Source of the DNA: CAYFUF01 sp964394795
Lineage (GTDB): Bacteria; Bacillota; Clostridia; Tissierellales; Peptoniphilaceae
NCBI GenBank assembly: GCA_964394795.1
Contig: CAYMYX010000005.1
Coordinates: 1 to 64,000 of the forward strand
DNA: 64,000 nt
Reading direction: 5' to 3'
This document shows positions 16,670 to 24,410 of the stretch, one piece after another. The position numbers were made by a program, and so were the translations under genes. A model generated the notes under the pieces. It saw only the letters and a list, made by a program, of their open reading frames with translations, searched no databases and had not been told where the DNA came from. Position 1 is the stretch's first letter, and each line of letters begins with the position of its first letter.

Positions 16670-18292
16670 TTAGTAGCCGTAGCCACCTGCGCCACCTGCC
16701 ATGTCATTGCTCTCTGGCTCAGGAATATCTGAAACCGCTACTTCTGTTGTCAGTAGCATAGAGGCGATAGATACTGCATTTTGCAATGCAGAGCGTGTGA
16801 CCTTGGTTGGATCAACAATACCGGCATCAAACATGTTGATATACACTTCCTCGTAAGCATCAAAGCCCTCACCTGCTGGTGATTCTTTGATCTTATTTAG
16901 AACGATTGATCCATCAAGAGCTGCGTTTGTAACGATTTGACGGAGAGGTTCTTCCAAAGCTTTAACAACGATGGTTGCACCAACCTTCTCGTCACCTTCC
17001 AAAGTCTCAACGAATTCTTCAACTTCAGAGATAGCATCAACGAAGGCTGTACCACCACCTGCTACAATACCCTCTTCAACAGCTGCACGGGTTGCAGATA
17101 GCGCATCTTCGATACGAAGCTTCTTCTCTTTGAGCTCTGTTTCTGTCGTAGCACCTACACGCAATACAGCAACGCCACCTGATAGTTTAGCTAGTCTTTC
17201 TTGAAGTTTTTCTTTATCGAAGGAAGAGTCGCTCGTTTCGATTTGCTTCTTGATTAAATCTACACGTTCAGTGAGTAACTCAGTGTCGCCCTTGCCTCCA
17301 ACGATCATCGTGTTATCTTTGTCAACTTTGACTTTGCTGGCCGTACCGAGCATATCGATAGTAGTATCTTTTAAATCTAAGCCGAAGTCATCGGTAACTA
17401 CCGTTGCACCGGTTAAGACCGCGATATCTTGTAGCATCTCTTTACGACGGTCGCCGTAACCAGGAGCTTTAATTGCCACAACGTTGAAGGTTCCTCTGAT
17501 CTTGTTAAGGATCAAGGTAGTTAATGCTTCACCTTCAACATCCTCAGCAATAATTAAGAGAGGTCTGCTGCTTTGAACGATTTGCTCCAAGAGTGGAAGA
17601 AGATCTTGTAAGTTAGCTACCTTCTTATCGGTCACAAGAATCAGAGGTTCTTCAAGTTCGGCAGTCATGGTTTCCGTATCGGTGGCCATGTATGGTGACA
17701 AGTAACCACGGTCGAATTGCATACCTTCTACAACTTCCAAAGAGTTATCCATGGTGTTGGAATCTTCAACAGTGATGACACCATCTTTACCGACTTTTTC
17801 CATCGCTTCGGCAATCATCTTACCGATTTCGGAGTCCCCAGAAGAAACGGTACCTACGTTAGCAATTGCTTCCATGGTATCGACACCTTGAGAATTGTTT
17901 TTCAGAATCTCAACCGTCTTATCGCTTGCCTTTTTCATTCCTTTTCTAAGAATCATTGGGTTTGCGCCAGAAGCTAAATTGCGGAGGCCTTCTCTGACAA
18001 GAGCTTGAGCTAGCAAGGTTGCAGTAGTGGTACCGTCACCTGCAACATCATTTGTTTTAGTAGCTACCTCTTTGACCAGTTGAGCGCCCATGTTCTCATA
18101 AGCATCTTCAAGCTCGATTTCTTTTGCAATAGTAACGCCGTCATTGGTAATCATTGGAGAACCATAGCTCTTTTGAAGGACTACGTTTCTTCCCTTTGGA
18201 CCCAAAGTGATTTTTACGGTATCCGCTAACTTATTGACACCCACCTGCATCTTCTGGCGGGCAATATCTCCATATTGAATATCTTTAGCCAT
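16670..18292 (-). CDS. groEL: Chaperonin GroEL (Hsp60)
   Basis: This 540-residue subunit of the tetradecameric folding chamber uses ATP with GroES to fold cytoplasmic proteins. The sequence follows the family throughout: KITLGPKGRNVVLQ with the nucleotide-binding GPKGRN near 31, GDGTTTATLLA near 86, apical-domain GYLSPYMATD near 196 and GGGTAFVDA near 412. The C-terminal tail GGAGGYGY replaces the usual GGM repeats. It lies 53 bases downstream of groES in a CIRCE-controlled operon. Confidence 0.99.
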   Translation of the reverse strand: MAKDIQYGDIARQKMQVGVNKLADTVKITLGPKGRNVVLQKSYGSPMITNDGVTIAKEIELEDAYENMGAQLVKEVATKTNDVAGDGTTTATLLAQALVREGLRNLASGANPMILRKGMKKASDKTVEILKNNSQGVDTMEAIANVGTVSSGDSEIGKMIAEAMEKVGKDGVITVEDSNTMDNSLEVVEGMQFDRGYLSPYMATDTETMTAELEEPLILVTDKKVANLQDLLPLLEQIVQSSRPLLIIAEDVEGEALTTLILNKIRGTFNVVAIKAPGYGDRRKEMLQDIAVLTGATVVTDDFGLDLKDTTIDMLGTASKVKVDKDNTMIVGGKGDTELLTERVDLIKKQIETSDSSFDKEKLQERLAKLSGGVAVLRVGATTETELKEKKLRIEDALSATRAAVEEGIVAGGGTAFVDAISEVEEFVETLEGDEKVGATIVVKALEEPLRQIVTNAALDGSIVLNKIKESPAGEGFDAYEEVYINMFDAGIVDPTKVTRSALQNAVSIASMLLTTEVAVSDIPEPESNDMAGGAGGYGY

Positions 18293-18345
18293 ATGTCTAT
18301 CTCCTTATCTTTCTTATCTTCTCTTCTTGTCTTAGAATGCTCAGG

Positions 18346-18630
18346 TTAGTCCTGAACGATAGCCAGAACATCTTCCAACTTGATGACGATATAGTCATCA
18401 CCGTCTAAGCTGACATCCGTTCCAGCGTATTTTGAGTAGATGACTCTGTCGCCTACTTTAATCTCATTTTTAATTTCGTCGCTGTTAGTAACCTGATCGC
18501 TTACCGCAACAACTTCAGCATACTGTGGTTGCTCTTGGGCTGAGGAAGGTAAAATAATACCGGAAGCTGTAGTTTCTTCTTTCTCTAACTTCTTAATAAC
18601 TAGTCTTTCTCCAATGGGATTTAATTTCAT
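18346..18630 (-). CDS. groES: Co-chaperonin GroES (Hsp10)
   Basis: The 94-residue co-chaperonin forms the heptameric lid of GroEL. Recognisable parts are LNPIGERLVIKKLEKEE, the mobile loop ETTASGIILPSSAQEQPQ (17-34), and KVGDRVIYSKYAGTDVSL near 60. AGGAGG lies eight bases before the ATG. A CIRCE operator overlaps the leader about 30 bases upstream. Confidence 0.99.
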   Translation of the reverse strand: MKLNPIGERLVIKKLEKEETTASGIILPSSAQEQPQYAEVVAVSDQVTNSDEIKNEIKVGDRVIYSKYAGTDVSLDGDDYIVIKLEDVLAIVQD

Positions 18631-18660
18631 TAGTAACCTCCTAAAATTAGTTTTCCTAGT

Positions 18661-18687
18661 TTATCACTCAATAGATTAGAGTGATAA
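18661..18687. promoter_or_regulatory. CIRCE operator (HrcA binding site)
   Basis: A perfect 9-9-9 inverted repeat, TTATCACTC-N9-GAGTGATAA, matches the CIRCE consensus TTAGCACTC-N9-GAGTGCTAA at 8 of 9 positions in each half. The variant base is compensated in both arms. It lies between the groES promoter and start codon, the standard place for HrcA repression of heat-shock genes. hrcA itself is not in the window. Confidence 0.96.
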
Positions 18688-18697
18688 CAACTTGTTT

Positions 18698-19621
18698 TTA
18701 TTCTACCCCATCTTTAGGCAGAATGCAAGTTTTATCAAAGATTTCTCGGTGGGTGCGGGCATACATGAAAAGCAGTTGCTGAGCGAATCCTGCGTAAGCC
18801 CCGAACCTATTTTGAGCAAATTCTGCAATAAACTTATTAGACTTCCCTTCTAAAGAATAAAGCTTTACCATAATTCTCTTTATCCATACATCAATGGGAA
18901 AGGAGGCCATCCTATGGTAACCATACAACATGATACATTGAGCTACCTTTGGCCCTACCCCTTTGAGTGTCTGCAGGTAAATGAATAACTTTTCGTCATC
19001 TAATTGCTTTGCATATTCAACGGAGAATTCACCAATGCTGATATCCTGACCTAGGCCTACCAAGGCTTGATCCCTATAGCCAACCTTAGCTGTATCTCTC
19101 AACACCAATGGATCAAGTTGTCCCAGAACATCCGCTGTCGGTAAAAGCTTTTGGGCATGCCCGAAGATTTCCGGGCCATCCTCCCCGTAATAGGTGCTCA
19201 TCTGTTGAAAAGCTTTCATCATCCTTGGCATGTTATTGTTGGCACTCATGATGAACTGAAGACTCGCTTCATAAGGACTCTGCCTTAGGATTCGTAAGCC
19301 TGGATTCTCCTTAAAGGCTTGGGCACAATAAGGATCAAAGGATAAGGCTCTCCCCATTTCTTCGTAATCAGTCGTGTAGTCTAACCAAGGTAACCAGTGG
19401 TTGAGAATTTCGGCTTCTGTAGTATAGAGGAATTCCAAGACTTCCCCTGTTGACCTGATGGCAGTTTTCAAACCATTGTGTTCGACGATAAAGTAGCCAT
19501 CCTCCCCCTCTTGCCATAGGTGATACTGACCGCTATAAAGTATTGTCTCCATATTGAGGTGGCGGAACCCTTTAATACTGAAGTGGTCGCTATTTTTTTG
19601 TATAATTTCCAATTTATCCAT
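18698..19621 (-). CDS. 8-oxoguanine DNA glycosylase (Ogg1 type)
   Basis: This bifunctional glycosylase/AP lyase removes 8-oxoguanine from DNA. The 307-residue protein has the N-terminal Ogg domain (about 1-110) and then a HhH-GPD domain. The hairpin-helix-hairpin LKGVGPKVAQCIMLY near residue 230 contains the catalytic lysine. ASFPIDVWIKRIM near 250 contains the essential aspartate. The HhH motif and PIDVWI sequence resemble human OGG1. I chose ATG 19621, preceded by GGGAGGTGG, rather than the in-frame ATG seven codons earlier. It is transcribed just upstream of groES, whose promoter lies in its 3' end. With mutY at 26.3 kb this gives two arms of the oxidised-guanine repair system. Confidence 0.9.
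   Translation of the reverse strand: MDKLEIIQKNSDHFSIKGFRHLNMETILYSGQYHLWQEGEDGYFIVEHNGLKTAIRSTGEVLEFLYTTEAEILNHWLPWLDYTTDYEEMGRALSFDPYCAQAFKENPGLRILRQSPYEASLQFIMSANNNMPRMMKAFQQMSTYYGEDGPEIFGHAQKLLPTADVLGQLDPLVLRDTAKVGYRDQALVGLGQDISIGEFSVEYAKQLDDEKLFIYLQTLKGVGPKVAQCIMLYGYHRMASFPIDVWIKRIMVKLYSLEGKSNKFIAEFAQNRFGAYAGFAQQLLFMYARTHREIFDKTCILPKDGVE
18700..18728 (-). promoter_or_regulatory. groESL promoter
   Basis: The minus strand reads TTGCAT (18728-18723), 17 bases, then TAGAAT (18705-18700). The CIRCE element begins 13 bases further on. The promoter lies inside the last codons of the upstream glycosylase gene. Confidence 0.75.
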
Positions 19622-19657
19622 ACTCCACCTCCCAAGAATCATTAATACCCATAAAAA

Positions 19658-19683
19658 TAAGCTGACTTTTTCAAGTCAGCTTA
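19658..19683. terminator. Terminator after the dipeptidase gene
   Basis: A perfect 11-bp stem (19658-19668 with 19673-19683, loop TTTC) sits 8 bases past the dipeptidase stop on the minus strand. A T-rich run follows on that strand. Confidence 0.85.
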
Positions 19684-19691
19684 ATCTTTAC

Positions 19692-20678
19692 TTATAGGCC
19701 TTCGAATACACGTATTGCATTCTTGTAGGCTAGTTTTTCAATCCGGCTAGAAGACCAGCCGTGAGCGTCAAGAGCATCGAAGAGCTTTTGCATATGGTTT
19801 GCTCGTTGAATGTCAAATTCTCCCCAAGTGCCATCAAAGTCGGTACCGATGGCTAAGATGTCTTCGCCGCCAATGTCGACCATATGGTCAAGGTGACGAA
19901 TCATATCCGGGATACGGGAACCTTCGCCATCATCTCTTAAGAAACGAGGCGAGAAGCAGAGACCTGCGACGCCACCACTTTCTGCAATACCTTTAATCAG
20001 ATGATCAGGGAGGTTGCGTTGGTGGTCGGCTATGGCCCTCGCGTTGGAGTGGGAAGCGATGACCGGAGCTTTTGATAGCGCTAAACAGTCTTCTATTCCC
20101 CCATCGGATAAGTGGGACACATCGATTAGTAAGCCGAGGTCATTCATGACGGCTATTGCGTCTTTTCCGAATGGTTTGAGGCCGAGGGCTCCAAGTTGGG
20201 GATCCTTTGATGTTGGGTGACCGAAACAGTTTTCTTTATTCCAAGTAAGGGAAATCATGCGAAAACCCCAATCGTAGAATAACTGTAAGTTGTCCATAAC
20301 TCCGTCTACAGCCCGGCCGTCTTCCATGGTTAGGATGCCGGAAATCAGTCCGTTTTCATCGTTTCGTCTAACGTCTGCCGAGTTGAATGCCTGGGCGATA
20401 ACTTCGTTATTCTTCTCGAATTCATTTTCCAGACGTTCCTTAGCCAAGCGAATGTAATCCATATCTTCATCTTGGTTCTTGGGCTCTAAGCGAGGATCTA
20501 TATTGAGTTCGACACCCTCTGCTTCCGGTAACCAAACGGCGAAGCATTGGGCAAGAGCTTGCCCTTCGGTAAGGCCGTCTAGGTCAACCGAAATTTCGCT
20601 ATTGGTTTTTAAGCCTGCGTCATCGCCCCCTTGAAGTACGGGGAGTATCGTGTCAGCATGCAAGTCGAAATATTTCAT
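19692..20678 (-). CDS. Membrane dipeptidase-type peptidase M19
   Basis: This binuclear zinc dipeptidase of the renal dipeptidase family cleaves dipeptides, in some members including D-amino-acid-containing ones. The 328-residue protein has the zinc ligands in DLHADT (residue 5), the bridging glutamate in LTMEDGRAVDG near 120, DVSHLSD near 187, and IASHSNARAI near 208. EDILAIGTDFDG near 272 is also typical. There is no signal peptide, so it is cytoplasmic. It starts 58 bases after the permease gene at 20737-22068 and probably hydrolyses what that permease imports. Confidence 0.92.
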   Translation of the reverse strand: MKYFDLHADTILPVLQGGDDAGLKTNSEISVDLDGLTEGQALAQCFAVWLPEAEGVELNIDPRLEPKNQDEDMDYIRLAKERLENEFEKNNEVIAQAFNSADVRRNDENGLISGILTMEDGRAVDGVMDNLQLFYDWGFRMISLTWNKENCFGHPTSKDPQLGALGLKPFGKDAIAVMNDLGLLIDVSHLSDGGIEDCLALSKAPVIASHSNARAIADHQRNLPDHLIKGIAESGGVAGLCFSPRFLRDDGEGSRIPDMIRHLDHMVDIGGEDILAIGTDFDGTWGEFDIQRANHMQKLFDALDAHGWSSSRIEKLAYKNAIRVFEGL

Positions 20679-20736
20679 GTCACCTCCAGTTCATTCGGGA
20701 ATAAACTCCCTAGTGTTTTGAATCAGTAATTTGCTT

Positions 20737-22068
20737 TTAGAAGAAGTTTACACCAACGAAAGCCCAGATTACGATACCGATAACTAATGGAATCAAGGAC
20801 AACCAGTTACCGTAAAGCATGTCCTTCGTATTCTTAGATTGTGCGATACCCATCTGGCCGATCATGTTGGATGTCGTGTATAGACTTCCGGTGATACGAG
20901 TAGCGGATAGTAAAGAGATAGCGAACATCTGTAAGGCCAATCCTGAACTTTGAACCATTGGTGCGAACATGTCAGAGATAATCTGTAACTCAGCGACTGC
21001 CGCTGCCTCGATACCGACACCACCAACTACTGCAGAAATCAACATGACTGCCGTTGCGGATATACCATCGAACGTGTTTTGAAGTAAGTTAGATAAGGCA
21101 TCAAATCCACCAGCTGCCGTTACCATTTCGAGAAGAACATCGATTGTCAAGAAGACTAAGAAAAGCTCAGCCATGCTGGCAACACCGGCAACGATGCGTT
21201 CTTCAGCAACCTTGGCGTTGATTCGACCAAAGAGGATGATAACCAGCATCAGGATAACCATAACAATAATTGCATAGCTTGTTCCCTGACCGGTTAACAC
21301 ACCGTAAACAACGAGAGCAACAAAGGATAATAAGAAAGCTATTGTCGCTACTTTTTGTTGGGAAGTTACTTCAACTTCATCCAAGTTGACTACACCGGTA
21401 GATAAGTCGTAGTGCTCTTTACCTTCTGTACGCTTTTGGATTTTCATTGCTGCCCACCAAGTACCGAGGAGCCAAAGGAGACCGAAAGGTAGACCTGCCC
21501 ATAGCATGTATTCGATATAGGACATGTTCGTTAGTTCCAATGTTGCTAGTGTTACACCGGTTAATGGACCCCAGATAAGGCCAACCTCACCTGCATTTTT
21601 CAATACTAAAGCGGTTACCGTAGGTGTCAAGCCTACTGCAGCCATGATAGGGATAACGATAGGCGCGATTACCGCGTTACCACCACCCAAAGTTCCGAGT
21701 AGACCGCAGATGATAATGGAAATAATCATCAGAGATAACTTTGCCTTGCCTTGAGAGTCGACCTTGATCCGTCGAACTATCCATAACACAAGAGTTTGGG
21801 TAACCCCTGCCTCATTCATCAAGCGGCCAAGACCTGCACCGAGCATGATGATCAAGCCGATCATGACCACGAAAGATCCCATACTTGCAGCGAAGTCCCC
21901 TGCTAGCATACCGATATCGTGGCCAATGATGACAGCACCAACAATGATTCCGGCCATAGTTGCCAAGAGATTGCTCTTATCTAAAAGAACCAGCACTATG
22001 TAAACCAGGAGTGGTAGTAGACCAATTAGCGATGGCCCATCAATTAAAGCATTTGCACCTAATTCCAT
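20737..22068 (-). CDS. Ion-transporter superfamily permease, substrate unknown
   Basis: The 443-residue protein has about 11-12 membrane helices and no signal peptide. It looks like the ion transporter (IT) superfamily that includes the GntP, CitMHS, NhaC and DcuC-type carriers. Two inverted-repeat-like halves are visible, with glycine-rich re-entrant segments (LGTLGGGNAVIAPIVIPIMAAVGL near 127-150, and VVGGVGIEAAAVAELQ near 350). Secondary carriers of this group move organic acids or amino acids with Na+ or H+. Its neighbour is a dipeptidase, so a peptide or amino acid is a reasonable guess, but the sequence does not settle the substrate. Confidence 0.75.
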   Translation of the reverse strand: MELGANALIDGPSLIGLLPLLVYIVLVLLDKSNLLATMAGIIVGAVIIGHDIGMLAGDFAASMGSFVVMIGLIIMLGAGLGRLMNEAGVTQTLVLWIVRRIKVDSQGKAKLSLMIISIIICGLLGTLGGGNAVIAPIVIPIMAAVGLTPTVTALVLKNAGEVGLIWGPLTGVTLATLELTNMSYIEYMLWAGLPFGLLWLLGTWWAAMKIQKRTEGKEHYDLSTGVVNLDEVEVTSQQKVATIAFLLSFVALVVYGVLTGQGTSYAIIVMVILMLVIILFGRINAKVAEERIVAGVASMAELFLVFLTIDVLLEMVTAAGGFDALSNLLQNTFDGISATAVMLISAVVGGVGIEAAAVAELQIISDMFAPMVQSSGLALQMFAISLLSATRITGSLYTTSNMIGQMGIAQSKNTKDMLYGNWLSLIPLVIGIVIWAFVGVNFF

Positions 22069-22101
22069 AAATTCCTCCTCATAAAGTTGTTGATAAACAA
22101 A

Positions 22102-22127
22102 AAGGGACTGATGTGAATCAATCCCTT
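22102..22127 (-). terminator. Terminator after the sortase gene
   Basis: A 10-bp stem with one G-T pair (22102-22111 with 22118-22127) is followed on the minus strand by TTT-G-TTT. It separates the sortase transcript from the permease-dipeptidase pair. Confidence 0.75.
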
Positions 22128-22181
22128 GTCCATCCTTAATTAAGACTTATTGGATCTATTGACAAAGCAATATGATTAAGG

Positions 22182-23018
22182 CTACTCGCCCTGCTGATGT
22201 TCCACTAAGACACCCACAACTGCTGTGCGGAAATCGTCAGCGTGGTCATCGGTACAGGTCGATAAGGTTACTATTTTGTCCTCCTCTGTGAAAGGACGAT
22301 TGAAGCCAAAGTCCGCGGCAGATTTTTCCAAAGTTCCATCTAAGAATTCTAGCCAATCCTCATCCGCTACATTGGGTAAGCGATAAGGGGCATCCGCCGG
22401 TACTCGATAAACGGAAAAAATTTGGTAAACATAGATTCCGCTATCACTTGTTACTGTAAATGTCTTAGGTGATTCATCGACATAAGATTGATCATAGTAA
22501 TTCTTTAAAACGCCGAACATGGCCTCCCCATAATACATGGTGTGCCCATAGATGACTGTGTTTCTGTCCTGCAAATCGCTGTTGTTTTCAAAATCCAGGA
22601 ATGGTGTCCCTTGGAGATTATCTTCGCCATCAAATCCTCGCCACAGATAGTAATCATTGTCATGTGCTTGAACCACAGGATAATGACTCTCTGTTCCTTG
22701 GATGTCCAAGAATCCTACCGTATCCGGATTCATCTCGCTGAGGCGGGCCATCATTTCCTGATAGTCTACCTCGGTCGTAGCAACGTCAACTTCTGTATCT
22801 ATGGTTTCGTCAACTTGGCTTGGATTGTGTTCCGTTTCTTCTTCCTGAAAATGAATATTCATGTTATCGCCACGGATCTCTTCAACGACGTTTGCGACTT
22901 CCTTGTATTTGCCATCAGATTGATTTCTACTGATGAAGTAGTCAGCGATTTTATAACCGCTAAACAGGACAACGGCTAAGAGTCCTAATTGGACCAACCG
23001 TAATATCCATTTCTTCAT
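22182..23018 (-). CDS. srtB: Class B sortase
   Basis: Sortases cleave a C-terminal sorting signal and attach the protein to the cell wall or build pili. The 278-residue protein has an N-terminal signal anchor (about 5-27), a charged stalk to residue 85, and the class B catalytic domain. The active-site histidine is in VIYGHTMYYGEAMFG near 156, cysteine in VTLSTCTDD near 250, and arginine in DDFRTAVVGVLV near 263. The spacing between His and Cys fits SrtB. No protein with an NPxTx or LPxTG sorting signal is encoded in the window, so the substrate is elsewhere. It is monocistronic. Confidence 0.93.
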   Translation of the reverse strand: MKKWILRLVQLGLLAVVLFSGYKIADYFISRNQSDGKYKEVANVVEEIRGDNMNIHFQEEETEHNPSQVDETIDTEVDVATTEVDYQEMMARLSEMNPDTVGFLDIQGTESHYPVVQAHDNDYYLWRGFDGEDNLQGTPFLDFENNSDLQDRNTVIYGHTMYYGEAMFGVLKNYYDQSYVDESPKTFTVTSDSGIYVYQIFSVYRVPADAPYRLPNVADEDWLEFLDGTLEKSAADFGFNRPFTEEDKIVTLSTCTDDHADDFRTAVVGVLVEHQQGE

Positions 23019-23133
23019 TCGATATCCTTTCCTCTGTTAGCCAATAAATTAACTGGTAAAAAAGAGCTTTCCTTATTTTACAAGCTTAGAACCAGTTTTT
23101 CAATATTTTCTTATTAAGATTAATTTTTATTAA

Positions 23134-24300
23134 TTATGAAAAGGTTTCTTCTACCCTTTGGCGGTCTGCCTTTTCTTCAATCAGTTTATTTACCGCTGCC
23201 ATCATAGCTGTGTTTCCTGCTAGGATTCCGCCGACGACTATCCCATCTTGCAGAAAGATTTTAACAAAATTGTTACCATCTGACTTTTCGAAGCAGTCAT
23301 CGCCTTCATGGGAGCCAGCAGAGAAAAACTTGGTTTTACCGATATGCAAATTAGTAAAGAGTTTTGGGGTTGTGTAAGCACTGTTGCCTCCGCTCATATT
23401 GTCGCCGGCAATTTGGCCCATCTCATTGGCTGCTGTCCATAAGCCCATGACTACACCGTTTACTTCAGCATTGTCTCCCGCCACCCAGACATCTTCCGCG
23501 CTGGTTTCCAGTTTTTCGTTTGCGACGATACCTCGATTTACTTCCAGACTATTTCCGGCCAAAGTGATTTCCGGACGAACACCAACGGAGAAAAGCACTA
23601 GCTGACAATCAATCTCTTCGCCACCGGTTAGGATGACTTTTCGGACTTTATCGTCGCCTACGATTTCTTTCAGCGTTGATCCCACATGTATCTTCAATCC
23701 TTCTTGGGCTAAAGCTTCCTCAAGACCTATAGAAGATGGTGTGTCCAATTGCTTCGTCAGCAAATGCTCGGCGAACTCGCCTACATGGACCTCTAAACCC
23801 TTCTCCAAGAAAGCATAGGCAGCTTCTAAGCCTAAAAGGCCTCCTCCGACGACAAGCACGGTTTTGACATCATCGACTTCGAGAGCTTCTTGAACAGCCA
23901 AGTAATCATTCATGCTCCGCATGGAGAAAACATTGTGCATGTCTCCACCCTCATAAGGTGGTATAAAAGGTTGGGCGCCGGTAGCCAAAAGCAGCTTGTC
24001 GTAGACCACCTCTGCTCCTCCATCGATGTGAACCGTCTTGGTATCATAATCGATAGCATCCACTTTTTGATTCAGCCACAATTCAATTTGATTCTTCTCG
24101 AAGAAGTCTTCCTTCTCCATATTGAGTTCTTCAGGGCGAAGATCAAGGGGAATCGCCTTAGTTAAACGAGTGCGATAGTAAGGCATGTAGCTGTCATCTG
24201 ACACGATGACCACCCGACCTTCTTGATCATTTTTCCGAATTGCCTTTGCTGCTGCGATACCTGCAGCTCCTGTCCCAATGATTAAATATTCGACAGTCAT
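23134..24300 (-). CDS. FAD/NAD(P)-dependent oxidoreductase (rubredoxin reductase-like)
   Basis: The 388-residue flavoprotein belongs to the pyridine nucleotide-disulfide oxidoreductase superfamily. FAD is bound at YLIIGTGAAGIAAAKAIR (N terminus) and by VWVAGDNAEVNG near 268. NAD(P) is bound at VLVVGGGLLGLEAAYAF near 149. There is no redox-active CxxC pair, so it resembles NADH:rubredoxin reductases and the N-terminal part of NirB. The final 60 residues are a small C-terminal domain. A role in oxygen or peroxide detoxification through rubredoxin is plausible in an anaerobe, but no rubredoxin gene is adjacent. It stands alone between sortase and pepF. Confidence 0.85.
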   Translation of the reverse strand: MTVEYLIIGTGAAGIAAAKAIRKNDQEGRVVIVSDDSYMPYYRTRLTKAIPLDLRPEELNMEKEDFFEKNQIELWLNQKVDAIDYDTKTVHIDGGAEVVYDKLLLATGAQPFIPPYEGGDMHNVFSMRSMNDYLAVQEALEVDDVKTVLVVGGGLLGLEAAYAFLEKGLEVHVGEFAEHLLTKQLDTPSSIGLEEALAQEGLKIHVGSTLKEIVGDDKVRKVILTGGEEIDCQLVLFSVGVRPEITLAGNSLEVNRGIVANEKLETSAEDVWVAGDNAEVNGVVMGLWTAANEMGQIAGDNMSGGNSAYTTPKLFTNLHIGKTKFFSAGSHEGDDCFEKSDGNNFVKIFLQDGIVVGGILAGNTAMMAAVNKLIEEKADRQRVEETFS

Positions 24301-24373
24301 ACTTTCCCTCCATTACAATTTAGGTCAATAATTCAACAATTAAAGATAAAAATTTTATGTTTGAAATAATCTA

Positions 24374-24395
24374 CTGGGCCATATGCATGGCCCAG
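24374..24395 (-). terminator. Hairpin terminator after pepF
   Basis: A perfect 9-bp GC-rich stem (24374-24382 with 24387-24395, four-base loop) lies 16 bases past the pepF stop. The T-run on the minus strand is interrupted, so termination may be partial. Confidence 0.6.
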
Positions 24396-24410
24396 CAATT
24401 ATTATCCATT

